Assembly (NCBI RefSeq): GCF_016860525.1
Contig: NZ_BNEA01000010.1
Coordinates: 83,359 to 147,358 of the forward strand
DNA from: Streptomyces rubradiris
Lineage (GTDB): Bacteria; Actinomycetota; Actinomycetes; Streptomycetales; Streptomycetaceae
Reading direction: 5' to 3'
Length of the DNA: 64,000 nt
Positions 51,261 to 60,195 of this stretch are shown here, piece by piece. The notes beneath the pieces are model-generated. The model was not told the origin of the DNA. It saw nothing but the letters and a program-made list of their open reading frames with translations, and did no database searches. The translations under genes and the position numbers were made by a program. Numbering within the stretch: the stretch's first letter is position 1; the number at the start of each line of letters is the position of its first letter.

Positions 51261-51577
51261 GCAGCGCCATAGTGCACCCGGCCCGTGCACTGGCCTACCT
51301 TGCCCGACAGGACGCCGGGCCGCCCCCTGCGGACGCCGAGGAACGCGACGGCTGGCGCGAGGAGCTGAAGGCCGGCCACGACGCCTACCGTGCCGGCCGA
51401 GCATTCGCGGTAGGCGTCGACCGCATCGACACCATCCGGCGAGCGATTGAGTCCGGCCGGTACGACGCGCGAGACTGCCGGGACCTCAAGGAAGCCCTGG
51501 ACGCTGTCGTGCACGGATGCATGTCCTACTGGCGGGCGACACCGTACGGACTGGTCTGGATCGACAACGAGTCCTGA
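51257..51577 (+). CDS. Hypothetical protein
   Basis: 106 residues from ATG 51257 (ATGA overlap with the previous gene). Helical (DAEERDGWREELKAGHDAYR) with an aromatic C-terminus YWRATPYGLVWIDNES. No family recognised; translationally coupled to its neighbour, so probably functionally linked. Confidence 0.7.
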   Translation: MSSAIVHPARALAYLARQDAGPPPADAEERDGWREELKAGHDAYRAGRAFAVGVDRIDTIRRAIESGRYDARDCRDLKEALDAVVHGCMSYWRATPYGLVWIDNES

Positions 51578-51593
51578 CCGCCCGGATATGCAG

Positions 51594-51676
51594 ACCGGCG
51601 ACCGCCCTGCCATAAGGCAGGACCCCCCGCACACAGGTGCGACAGGCTGGCGCGGTCGCCGGTCCTCTCGAAACCC
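51594..51676 (+). ncRNA. Leader variant folding as a three-way junction
   Basis: A 12-bp perfect outer stem ACCGGCGACCGC (51594-51605) / GCGGTCGCCGGT (51652-51663) encloses two hairpins, CCTGCC-ATAA-GGCAGG and CGCAC-ACAG-GTGCG. CTCGAAACCCG follows at 51666-51676, as in the ordinary leaders, but no ribosome site with a good ORF comes next before the following promoter. Candidate structured RNA. Confidence 0.55.
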
Positions 51677-51790
51677 GCAACCTACGCGGACCACAAGGAC
51701 ACTGCCCAGGGACTTCGCAAACTGCGGAGACACCAGAGTAGCGGCTCGGAGCAGTGCGGCGGAAACAGGGGGGCAACGAGCCCCCACCTC

Positions 51791-51867
51791 TTGCAACCTG
51801 GCTTAAAGGTGGTATTGTTTTATGTGTCGGGAGGGGGTGGCACCCTGAACGGCACACTCGAAGCCCG
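51791..51867 (+). promoter_or_regulatory. Repeated promoter and leader, instance 9
   Basis: -35 TTGCAA 51791-51796, 16 bp, -10 TATTGT 51813-51818. Stem GTCG (51826) / CGGC, loop GTGGCA; CTCGAAGCCCG 51857-51867. Confidence 0.8.
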
Positions 51868-51887
51868 AACCACTGGAGGGTACGGAC

Positions 51888-52172
51888 ATGACCACGATCA
51901 TGGAGTTCCACGAGGCCGCCCTGTATGCCCTGCGTGACCGCATCATGACCACCGCAGCCGACGACGACCGAACCCCACAGCAGGAGTTGGACGGCCTCAG
52001 CGACAGGGGGCTGGCCGCCTACTGGCACGGCTACCGCACGGCCGTCGGAAACGGCCTTACCGGCTACGCCCTCCACGCCGCCGCTTTCCGCGCAGCCCTC
52101 ACTGCCCCAACGGACGCGGCCCACGCCGACACGAAGCGCCTGCGACAGGTCCTCACACAGTCACTGGCCTGA
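51888..52172 (+). CDS. Hypothetical protein
   Basis: 94 residues from ATG 51888, with TGGAGGG upstream. All-helical (FHEAALYALRDRIMTTAADD; LAAYWHGYRTAVGNGLTGYA). No family recognised. First gene of a two-gene unit under promoter instance 9. Confidence 0.7.
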   Translation: MTTIMEFHEAALYALRDRIMTTAADDDRTPQQELDGLSDRGLAAYWHGYRTAVGNGLTGYALHAAAFRAALTAPTDAAHADTKRLRQVLTQSLA

Positions 52173-52185
52173 CCAAGCCGCTCCG

Positions 52186-52232
52186 GTCGGGGCGGCGGAT
52201 GGCACCGCCGCCCCGACCTCACTCGGAACCCG
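52186..52232 (+). promoter_or_regulatory. Intra-operon leader motif
   Basis: GTCGGGGCGGCGG-ATGGCA-CCGCCGCCCCGAC at 52186-52217, a 13-bp perfect stem; CTCGGAACCCG 52222-52232. Confidence 0.8.
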
Positions 52233-52253
52233 AACCCACAGGAGAGCCCACAC

Positions 52254-53054
52254 ATGACCCTCATCCGAACCCCGGCGGCATACACGGACGGTGAGGCCGC
52301 CGCCGCCCGCTACCGACGGGATTTGCTGGTGGCCAGTTCCTGCGGCCGCATGCTCGCGGAGGCAATCGGCCGCCCCCTGCACCGTGCCCGGCACGCGGCG
52401 CAGATCTACCGCGCCGCCGTGGAGGACATCAAGGCCGACCGGCGCAACGCGCCCGGTCGTCGCTGGCTCCGTGATCAGTCCGCCGTGTGCCGCCGGCGTG
52501 CCCGCATCGCCGCCGACGAGAAGGCTATGGCCATCGAGAACGGACAACAGGCCCAGGCAGACCAGTGGGCCGCTCTCGCCGCCGCCTACGCCGAAGCCAG
52601 CGAGCACCTGGGCGGCACTGTTCTCCGCCCGAGCGACGCCATCGCCATGTTGACCGCCGCCGCCGAAGCCCTGGAGAGAGCCACCCTGCCCAGTCCAGCG
52701 CAGACTGGCCAGCCCGAAGGGGATACCCCCCTGTCCAGCATTCCCACCTACCGGATTGACACCGGGCGCCGAGCCCTCCGCGCCGCCCGGCGCGGCGAGG
52801 GGAACCTGACCAAGCACATCAACGGCGTGGTGGTGGAGTTGCTGTTGTTCGCCTGCTACGCAGAGAGGCAACACCAGAACGCCTACCGCACCGCCATGCA
52901 GGCCGTACGCGCCCTGGACCGCGCACGCGCAACCGCGCCGGAGAACAACCAGCGGGACATCGACCCGCAGGCCCTGGCCGCCGCGCTGGAACTTGCCGAG
53001 CAAGCCCTGAACACGGCCGAGGCCATCACCGGCCAGTCTGGCGAAACCGTCTGA
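52254..53054 (+). CDS. Helical hypothetical protein
   Basis: 266 residues from ATG 52254, with CAGGAGA upstream. Entirely helical and Ala/Arg rich (LHRARHAAQIYRAAVEDIKA, DQWAALAAAYAEASEHLGGT, LAAALELAEQALNTAEAITG), reminiscent of tetratricopeptide-like or coiled-coil proteins. No family recognised. An identical mirror copy is at 59314-60114. Confidence 0.7.
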   Translation: MTLIRTPAAYTDGEAAAARYRRDLLVASSCGRMLAEAIGRPLHRARHAAQIYRAAVEDIKADRRNAPGRRWLRDQSAVCRRRARIAADEKAMAIENGQQAQADQWAALAAAYAEASEHLGGTVLRPSDAIAMLTAAAEALERATLPSPAQTGQPEGDTPLSSIPTYRIDTGRRALRAARRGEGNLTKHINGVVVELLLFACYAERQHQNAYRTAMQAVRALDRARATAPENNQRDIDPQALAAALELAEQALNTAEAITGQSGETV

Positions 53055-53074
53055 CCGGCAGCATCACCAGAACA

Positions 53075-53102
53075 GGCCGGGGCGCGGAACCGCGCCCCGG
53101 CC
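53075..53102. terminator. 13-bp hairpin terminator
   Basis: GGCCGGGGCGCGG-AA-CCGCGCCCCGGCC, 20 bases after the stop at 53054. Confidence 0.65.
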
Positions 53103-53236
53103 GAAGCATGTCCGGCCGCACCGCGCCGTCTGGCAGAAGCCTCTTCTCTGGCGCGCATGACCTACTGCACCAACCGTGCTGGCCGACGGTAGGCCGTTTG
53201 TGCCGGCTCCAGGTGCGCGGCGCCGTTGGGGTGACA

Positions 53237-53853
53237 CCCGGCCCGGGGGGCCGGGTGCGAGGGGCGCTCTCGCGCCGCCCCCTCGCGCTCCCCCGGCGCT
53301 GCGGGCTGGGGCGGGGGTGCGACCGCGGGTTGGTGGGTGGGCATCGCACCTTCGGTGCGATCCGGCCGTGCGCCGCCGTCGTCGGGCCCTGGGGGCCCTC
53401 CTTTTGGCGGCCCTTCGGTCGCTGGCGCTCCCTGCGGGCTGCGGTCGCTGGCGCTCCCTTGCGCGGGGCCCCGGGGGGCTCCTCCGGACGCCCGCCCCCC
53501 GGGGACCGGGGGGCGGGGTGGGTGCGGCGCCGTTGTGGTCGGGGGGGCCGGCGCGGGCGTGGTGGTCGGGTGCCGGCGCGGGGTGGCGGGCGTGTGGGTG
53601 GCCGGGGTGGAGGAGGGGGTGCTGGTCGTCGTCGGGCCGGGGTGGGGGAGCGGGGTCGGTGGGCGGTTTACGTGGCGGGTGGTCGCCCGGCTGACGGTGG
53701 TGTCGTGGTGCTGAGCAGGGCTGGCAGGGTGGGGGGTTCCGGGGAAAAAGTGCTGGTCAGGTGGTCTTCCCCGCTTGCCATCCTGGCCTAAGTAGGGTAT
53801 TGTTTTCTTTGTCGGGAGGGGGTGGCACCCCGAACGACACCACTCGAAACCCG
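53237..53853. repeat. 617-bp promoter cassette, copy B
   Basis: Near-identical to copy A (46671) and copy C (55153); the only difference from A noticed by eye is one base in the leader loop (GTGGCA versus GTGGCG). Confidence 0.85.
53775..53853 (+). promoter_or_regulatory. Repeated promoter and leader, instance 10 (ardC)
   Basis: -35 TTGCCA 53775-53780, 17 bp, -10 TATTGT 53798-53803. Stem GTCG (53811) / CGAC, loop GTGGCA; CTCGAAACCCG 53843-53853. Confidence 0.8.
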
Positions 53854-53874
53854 AACCTGACGAAGAGGTAGCAA

Positions 53875-54924
53875 ATGGCCACCAGGACGATGCGTCGCCG
53901 CTCCCCCCGGAAGTCGCCCGAGCAGGTCGCAGCCGAGGTAGCCGCTCTCAGGGAGAAGCTGAACGATGCCATCGAGTCGCTGGTTTCCGCCGACGGGTGG
54001 CGGGCGATGCTCCGCGCCACGATGGCAAACCTCGGCCGCTACTCGGCCAACAACATCATCTTGATCCTGGCCCAGTGCCCGCATGCCACCCAGGTCCGGA
54101 GCGCCAGGGAGTGGAACCGGAACGGCCGTCTGATCATCAAGGGACAGAAGGCGCTGAGGATCTTTGCCCCCATGACCCTCACCAAGAAGGACAGCGACGG
54201 AAACCCTGTCCTTGACGAGAGCGGCCGGGAACAGAAGCGCACCCTGTTCAAGACCGTCCCCGTGTTCGACATCAGCCAGACCCGCCCCATGGACAACGAG
54301 GAGAGCGCTCAGCCGGAGACGGAACAGCCCGTATATGAGCTTGGCGGAAAGACGCGGGGCGCAGCTCCGGCCGAACTGTGGGAGCGTCTGGAGCAGCACG
54401 CCGAAGGCCACGGATACACGGTCAGGCTCGGTGTGACCGCCCCGGCAGACGGTTTTACCCGCCCCGCCACGCGTGAAGTCGTCATCCAGGAAAGCGACCC
54501 CGAGGCCCATCGTGCGCTCGTCCTCGCCCACGAAGTCGCGCACATCGAATGTGGCCACGTCGAAGTTATGGACGAGTACCAGAAGCACCGGGGCCGCATG
54601 GAGTGCGAGGCTGAGTCCGTCGCCTACATCGTGGCCGGGGCAGCCGGTATGGACGCCGCGCTCACCTCCGTGCCTTACATCGCCACGTGGGCAGGCAAGA
54701 CCGCCGAGGAGGTTCGCGAGACCCTTGCAGCCGCGAGTGAAACCGTTGTGCGTGCTGCGCGCGCCATCCTCGCCACAACAGCCCCGACCGTCGCCGAGGG
54801 CGAAGCGGAGTACGCCGCCGAAGAGGCCGCAGGATCTGCATACCAGGCGGAGCGTGCCGAGATGATCAAGGCCAACGAACGGCGCGAGGCCGCCCGCGCG
54901 CTGGAGACGCCCGCCACGACATGA
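53875..54924 (+). CDS. ardC: ArdC-like antirestriction protein
   Basis: 349 residues from ATG 53875, with GAAGAGGT upstream. N-terminal ArdC-type ssDNA-binding domain: LGRYSANNIILILAQCPHAT and the EWNRNGRLIIKGQKALRIFA segment (about 52-100). The C-terminal half is an M78-like metallopeptidase with LVLAHEVAHIECGHVEV (HExxH) and ESVAYIVAGAAG as the third-ligand region. ArdC proteins protect incoming plasmid DNA from restriction and are typical of early-entering regions. Single-gene unit under promoter cassette B. Confidence 0.85.
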   Translation: MATRTMRRRSPRKSPEQVAAEVAALREKLNDAIESLVSADGWRAMLRATMANLGRYSANNIILILAQCPHATQVRSAREWNRNGRLIIKGQKALRIFAPMTLTKKDSDGNPVLDESGREQKRTLFKTVPVFDISQTRPMDNEESAQPETEQPVYELGGKTRGAAPAELWERLEQHAEGHGYTVRLGVTAPADGFTRPATREVVIQESDPEAHRALVLAHEVAHIECGHVEVMDEYQKHRGRMECEAESVAYIVAGAAGMDAALTSVPYIATWAGKTAEEVRETLAAASETVVRAARAILATTAPTVAEGEAEYAAEEAAGSAYQAERAEMIKANERREAARALETPATT

Positions 54925-54968
54925 CCGCCGGGGGCGATGGCTAACGCCCCAGCCCCTGGCCCCCTGAA

Positions 54969-55011
54969 CCCGCGTTGCCGCCCGGACGACTCATCCGGGC
55001 GGCAACGCGGG
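54969..55011. terminator. 18-bp hairpin terminator of ardC
   Basis: CCCGCGTTGCCGCCCGGA / TCCGGGCGGCAACGCGGG with a 7-base loop, 45 bases after the ardC stop. Confidence 0.75.
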
Positions 55012-55152
55012 AAGCCCGCTCCGGTCCCGGCGTGCGCGGAGTGCGCCGGTTTGTCGTCTGTGGCTGGGCTGAGTGCGCGCGCCGGGACCGATGCCGATCG
55101 GCCGACGGCCGGTCGGTGGGGCCACCGCCTGGTGCGCGGCGTCGTGGTGGTG

Positions 55153-55768
55153 CCCGGCCCGGGGGCCGGGTGCGAGGGGCGCTCTCGCGCCGCCCCCTCG
55201 CGCTCCCCCGGCGCTGCGGGCTGGGGCGGGGGTGCGACCGCGGGTTGGTGGGTGGGCATCGCACCTTCGGTGCGATCCGGCCGTGCGCCGCCGTCGTCGG
55301 GCCCTGGGGGCCCTCCTTTTGGCGGCCCTTCGGTCGCTGGCGCTCCCTGCGGGCTGCGGTCGCTGGCGCTCCCTTGCGCGGGGCCCCGGGGGGCTCCTCC
55401 GGACGCCCGCCCCCCGGGGACCGGGGGGCGGGGTGGGTGCGGCGCCGTTGTGGTCGGGGGGGCCGGCGCGGGCGTGGTGGTCGGGTGCCGGCGCGGGGTG
55501 GCGGGCGTGTGGGTGGCCGGGGTGGAGGAGGGGGTGCTGGTCGTCGTCGGGCCGGGGTGGGGGAGCGGGGTCGGTGGGCGGTTTACGTGGCGGGTGGTCG
55601 CCCGGCTGACGGTGGTGTCGTGGTGCTGAGCAGGGCTGGCAGGGTGGGGGGTTCCGGGGAAAAAGTGCTGGTCAGGTGGTCTTCCCCGCTTGCCATCCTG
55701 GCCTAAGTAGGGTATTGTTTTCTTTGTCGGGAGGGGGTGGCACCCCGAACGACACCACTCGAAACCCG
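55153..55768. repeat. 616-bp promoter cassette, copy C
   Basis: Differs from copies A and B by one fewer G in the first G run; otherwise near-identical by eye. Confidence 0.85.
55690..55768 (+). promoter_or_regulatory. Repeated promoter and leader, instance 11
   Basis: -35 TTGCCA 55690-55695, 17 bp, -10 TATTGT 55713-55718. Stem GTCG (55726) / CGAC, loop GTGGCA; CTCGAAACCCG 55758-55768. Confidence 0.8.
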
Positions 55769-55786
55769 AACCACACGGAGGCGCTC

Positions 55787-56158
55787 ATGAGCGAGCAGAT
55801 CACCACCGAACGAGTGGCCGAAACCGAAGAGATCGGGCGGGCCGTCTATTGGGCCCTGCGCACCGAAATGATCGAGGCGGCCGACCGGCGGGAAGTCGAT
55901 GCCCCGCTGCTCGCCGAGGCACTGAAGATCGAGGCGATCTATCAGGCCGCCCGCGCCGCAATGGCCAAGGCCAGCGCCGACCGCCACCGCATTCTGTATG
56001 CGATGTGGCGTCTGAAGAGGGACAGCCACGCTGTCGCGGCGCTCATGCCGCCGACCGTTAAGCCCTTGACCGTACAGAACGCCGTGGTCAGGCTCGCGCC
56101 GCGCGAGGACTTCTCGCTCCTGCCGCTCGGCGGCGATGAGCCCGCCGTCAAGAAGTGA
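55787..56158 (+). CDS. Hypothetical protein at the inversion centre
   Basis: 123 residues from ATG 55787, with CGGAGG upstream. Helical (EEIGRAVYWALRTEMIEAAD; ALKIEAIYQAARAAMAKASA) with a C-terminal FSLLPLGGDEPAVKK. No family recognised. Its stop is 25 bases from the centre of the inverted duplication. Confidence 0.7.
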   Translation: MSEQITTERVAETEEIGRAVYWALRTEMIEAADRREVDAPLLAEALKIEAIYQAARAAMAKASADRHRILYAMWRLKRDSHAVAALMPPTVKPLTVQNAVVRLAPREDFSLLPLGGDEPAVKK

Positions 56159-56170
56159 CAAGTCGGGAGT

Positions 56171-56196
56171 CGGGCGGCGGCATCTGCCGCCGCCCG
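56171..56196. other. Centre of the long inverted duplication
   Basis: The two arms meet at 56183/56184 in GGGCGGCGGCA-TC-TGCCGCCGCCC, a hairpin like the leader or terminator stems elsewhere. For any pair of mirrored bases the coordinates sum to about 112,368. Confidence 0.85.
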
Positions 56197-56208
56197 ACTC
56201 CCGACTTG

Positions 56209-56582
56209 TCACTTCTTGACGGCTCGGATCATCGCCGCGCGCCGGCAGGAGCGAGAAGTCCCGCGCGGCTGCGAGACTGACCACGGCGTTCTGTACGGTC
56301 AAGGGCTTAACGGTCGGCGGCTATGAGCGCCGCGACAGCGTGGGCTGTCCTCTTTCAGACGCCACATGCATACAGAATGCGGTGGCGGTTGGCGCTGGCC
56401 TTGGCCATTGCGGCGCGGGCGGCCTGATAGATCGCCTCGATCTTCAGTGCCTCGGCGAGCAGCGGGGCATCGACTTCCCGCCGGTCGGCCGCCTCGATCA
56501 TTTCGGTGCGCAGGGCCCAATAGACGGCCCGCCCGATCTCTTCGGTTTCGGCCACTCGTTCGGTGGTGATCTGCTCGCTCAT
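56209..56582 (-). pseudogene. Mirror copy of the gene at 55787, frame-broken
   Basis: Reverse complement of 55787-56158. Start ATG 56582 and the first 75 residues are intact; several indels and substitutions between 56210 and 56370 break the frame. Probably sequence error, not a real pseudogene. Confidence 0.75.
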
Positions 56583-56600
56583 GAGCGCCTCCGTGTGGTT

Positions 56601-56679
56601 CGGGTTTCGAGTGGTGTCGTTCGGGGTGCCACCCCCTCCCGACAAAGAAAACAATACCCTACTTAGGCCAGGATGGCAA
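56601..56679 (-). promoter_or_regulatory. Mirror copy of promoter and leader 11
   Basis: Complement of 55690-55768: -10 at 56651-56656, -35 at 56674-56679. The mirrored cassette C extends to about 57216. Confidence 0.75.
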
Positions 56680-57442
56680 GCGGGGAAGACCACCTGACCA
56701 GCACTTTTCCCCGGAACCCCCCACCCTGCCAGCCCTGCTCAGCACCACGACACCACCGTCAGCCGGGCGACCACCCGCCACGTAAACCGCCCACCGACCC
56801 CGCTCCCCCACCCCGGCCCGACGACGACCAGCACCCCCTCCTCCACCCCGGCCACCCACACGCCCGCCACCCCGCGCCGGCACCCGACCACCACGCCCGC
56901 GCCGGCCCCCCCGACCACAACGGCGCCGCACCCACCCCGCCCCCCGGTCCCCGGGGGGCGGGCGTCCGGAGGAGCCCCCCGGGGCCCCGCGCAAGGGAGC
57001 GCCAGCGACCGCAGCCCGCAGGGAGCGCCAGCGACCGAAGGGCCGCCAAAAGGAGGGCCCCCAGGGCCCGACGACGGCGGCGCACGGCCGGATCGCACCG
57101 AAGGTGCGATGCCCACCACCAACCCGCGGTCGCACCCCCGCCCCAGCCCGCAGCGCCGGGGGAGCGCGAGGGGGCGGCGCGAGAGCGCCCCTCGCACCCG
57201 GCCCCCGGGCCGGGCACCACCACGACGCCGCGCACCAGGCGGTGGCCCCACCGACCGGCCGTCGGCCGATCGGCATCGGTCCCGGCGCGCGCACTCAGCC
57301 CAGCCACAGACGACAAACCGGCGCACTCCGCGCACGCCGGGACCGGAGCGGGCTTCCCGCGTTGCCGCCCGGATGAGTCGTCCGGGCGGCAACGCGGGTT
57401 CAGGGGGCCAGGGGCTGGGGCGTTAGCCATCGCCCCCGGCGG

Positions 57443-58493
57443 TCATGTCGTGGCGGGCGTCTCCAGCGCGCGGGCGGCCTCGCGCCGTTCGTTGGCCTTG
57501 ATCATCTCGGCACGCTCCGCCTGGTATGCAGATCCTGCGGCCTCTTCGGCGGCGTACTCCGCTTCGCCCTCGGCGACGGTCGGGGCTGTTGTGGCGAGGA
57601 TGGCGCGCGCAGCACGCACAACGGTTTTCACTCGCGGCTGCAAGGGTCTCGCGAACCTCCTCGGCGGTCTTGCCTGCCCACGTGGCGATGTAAGGCACGG
57701 AGGTGAGCGCGGCGTCCATACCGGCTGCCCCGGCCACGATGTAGGCGACGGACTCAGCCTCGCACTCCATGCGGCCCCGGTGCTTCTGGTACTCGTCCAT
57801 AACTTCGACGTGGCCACATTCGATGTGCGCGACTTCGTGGGCGAGGACGAGCGCACGATGGGCCTCGGGGTCGCTTTCCTGGATGACGACTTCACGCGTG
57901 GCGGGGCGGGTAAAACCGTCTGCCGGGGCGGTCACACCGAGCCTGACCGTGTATCCGTGGCCTTCGGCGTGCTGCTCCAGACGCTCCCACAGTTCGGCCG
58001 GAGCTGCGCCCCGCGTCTTTCCGCCAAGCTCATATACGGGCTGTTCCGTCTCCGGCTGAGCGCTCTCCTCGTTGTCCATGGGGCGGGTCTGGCTGATGTC
58101 GAACACGGGGACGGTCTTGAACAGGGTGCGCTTCTGTTCCCGGCCGCTCTCGTCAAGGACAGGGTTTCCGTCGCTGTCCTTCTTGGTGAGGGTCATGGGG
58201 GCAAAGATCCTCAGCGCCTTCTGTCCCTTGATGATCAGACGGCCGTTCCGGTTCCACTCCCTGGCGCTCCGGACCTGGGTGGCATGCGGGCACTGGGCCA
58301 GGATCAAGATGATGTTGTTGGCCGAGTAGCGGCCGAGGTTTGCCATCGTGGCGCGGAGCATCGCCCGCCACCCGTCGGCGGAAACCAGCGACTCGATGGC
58401 ATCGTTCAGCTTCTCCCTGAGAGCGGCTACCTCGGCTGCGACCTGCTCGGGCGACTTCCGGGGGGAGCGGCGACGCATCGTCCTGGTGGCCAT
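57443..58493 (-). pseudogene. Mirror copy of ardC, frameshifted
   Basis: Identical to 53875-54924 in reverse except for one extra T near 57629 (GGTTTTC for GGTTTC). It shifts the frame after about residue 288 and replaces the C-terminus. A homopolymer error is the simplest cause. Confidence 0.8.
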
Positions 58494-58514
58494 TTGCTAC
58501 CTCTTCGTCAGGTT

Positions 58515-58593
58515 CGGGTTTCGAGTGGTGTCGTTCGGGGTGCCACCCCCTCCCGACAAAGAAAACAATACCCTACTTAGGCCAGGATGGCAA
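58515..58593 (-). promoter_or_regulatory. Mirror copy of promoter and leader 10
   Basis: Complement of 53775-53853; the mirrored cassette B runs to about 59131. Confidence 0.75.
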
Positions 58594-59313
58594 GCGGGGA
58601 AGACCACCTGACCAGCACTTTTTCCCCGGAACCCCCCACCCTGCCAGCCCTGCTCAGCACCACGACACCACCGTCAGCCGGGCGACCACCCGCCACGTAA
58701 ACCGCCCACCGACCCCGCTCCCCCACCCCGGCCCGACGACGACCAGCACCCCCTCCTCCACCCCGGCCACCCACACGCCCGCCACCCCGCGCCGGCACCC
58801 GACCACCACGCCCGCGCCGGCCCCCCCGACCACAACGGCGCCGCACCCACCCCGCCCCCCGGTCCCCGGGGGGCGGGCGTCCGGAGGAGCCCCCCGGGGC
58901 CCCGCGCAAGGGAGCGCCAGCGACCGCAGCCCGCAGGGAGCGCCAGCGACCGAAGGGCCGCCAAAAGGAGGGCCCCCAGGGCCCGACGACGGCGGCGCAC
59001 GGCCGGATCGCACCGAAGGTGCGATGCCCACCCACCAACCCGCGGTCGCACCCCCGCCCCAGCCCGCAGCGCCGGGGGAGCGCGAGGGGGCGGCGCGAGA
59101 GCGCCCCTCGCACCCGGCCCCCCGGGCCGGGTGTCACCCCAACGGCGCCGCGCACCTGGAGCCGGCACAAACGGCCTACCGTCGGCCAGCACGGTTGGTG
59201 CAGTAGGTCATGCGCGCCAGAGAAGAGGCTTCTGCCAGACGGCGCGGTGCGGCCGGACATGCTTCGGCCGGGGCGCGGTTCCGCGCCCCGGCCTGTTCTG
59301 GTGATGCTGCCGG

Positions 59314-60114
59314 TCAGACGGTTTCGCCAGACTGGCCGGTGATGGCCTCGGCCGTGTTCAGGGCTTGCTCGGCAAGTTCCAGCGCGGCGGCCAGGGCCTG
59401 CGGGTCGATGTCCCGCTGGTTGTTCTCCGGCGCGGTTGCGCGTGCGCGGTCCAGGGCGCGTACGGCCTGCATGGCGGTGCGGTAGGCGTTCTGGTGTTGC
59501 CTCTCTGCGTAGCAGGCGAACAACAGCAACTCCACCACCACGCCGTTGATGTGCTTGGTCAGGTTCCCCTCGCCGCGCCGGGCGGCGCGGAGGGCTCGGC
59601 GCCCGGTGTCAATCCGGTAGGTGGGAATGCTGGACAGGGGGGTATCCCCTTCGGGCTGGCCAGTCTGCGCTGGACTGGGCAGGGTGGCTCTCTCCAGGGC
59701 TTCGGCGGCGGCGGTCAACATGGCGATGGCGTCGCTCGGGCGGAGAACAGTGCCGCCCAGGTGCTCGCTGGCTTCGGCGTAGGCGGCGGCGAGAGCGGCC
59801 CACTGGTCTGCCTGGGCCTGTTGTCCGTTCTCGATGGCCATAGCCTTCTCGTCGGCGGCGATGCGGGCACGCCGGCGGCACACGGCGGACTGATCACGGA
59901 GCCAGCGACGACCGGGCGCGTTGCGCCGGTCGGCCTTGATGTCCTCCACGGCGGCGCGGTAGATCTGCGCCGCGTGCCGGGCACGGTGCAGGGGGCGGCC
60001 GATTGCCTCCGCGAGCATGCGGCCGCAGGAACTGGCCACCAGCAAATCCCGTCGGTAGCGGGCGGCGGCGGCCTCACCGTCCGTGTATGCCGCCGGGGTT
60101 CGGATGAGGGTCAT
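59314..60114 (-). CDS. Mirror copy of the 266-residue helical protein
   Basis: Reverse complement of 52254-53054, same 266-residue product with no difference found. Followed by the mirrored leader (60136-60182). Should not be counted as an independent gene until the inversion is verified. Confidence 0.7.
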   Translation of the reverse strand: MTLIRTPAAYTDGEAAAARYRRDLLVASSCGRMLAEAIGRPLHRARHAAQIYRAAVEDIKADRRNAPGRRWLRDQSAVCRRRARIAADEKAMAIENGQQAQADQWAALAAAYAEASEHLGGTVLRPSDAIAMLTAAAEALERATLPSPAQTGQPEGDTPLSSIPTYRIDTGRRALRAARRGEGNLTKHINGVVVELLLFACYAERQHQNAYRTAMQAVRALDRARATAPENNQRDIDPQALAAALELAEQALNTAEAITGQSGETV

Positions 60115-60135
60115 GTGTGGGCTCTCCTGTGGGTT

Positions 60136-60182
60136 CGGGTTCCGAGTGAGGTCGGGGCGGCGGTGCCATCCGCCGCCCCGAC
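60136..60182 (-). promoter_or_regulatory. Mirror copy of intra-operon leader
   Basis: Complement of 52186-52232. Confidence 0.7.
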
Positions 60183-60195
60183 CGGAGCGGCTTGG

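Noticed and set aside
56171..56196. Streptomyces telomere or protelomerase hairpin at the inversion centre
   Set aside because: Only a simple GC hairpin like the terminators and leaders nearby; no packed series of terminal palindromes and no telomere-protein genes in the window.
56673..58580. 635-codon frame across the mirror arm
   Set aside because: It is antisense to ardC and to the promoter cassette and exists only because of the inverted copy.
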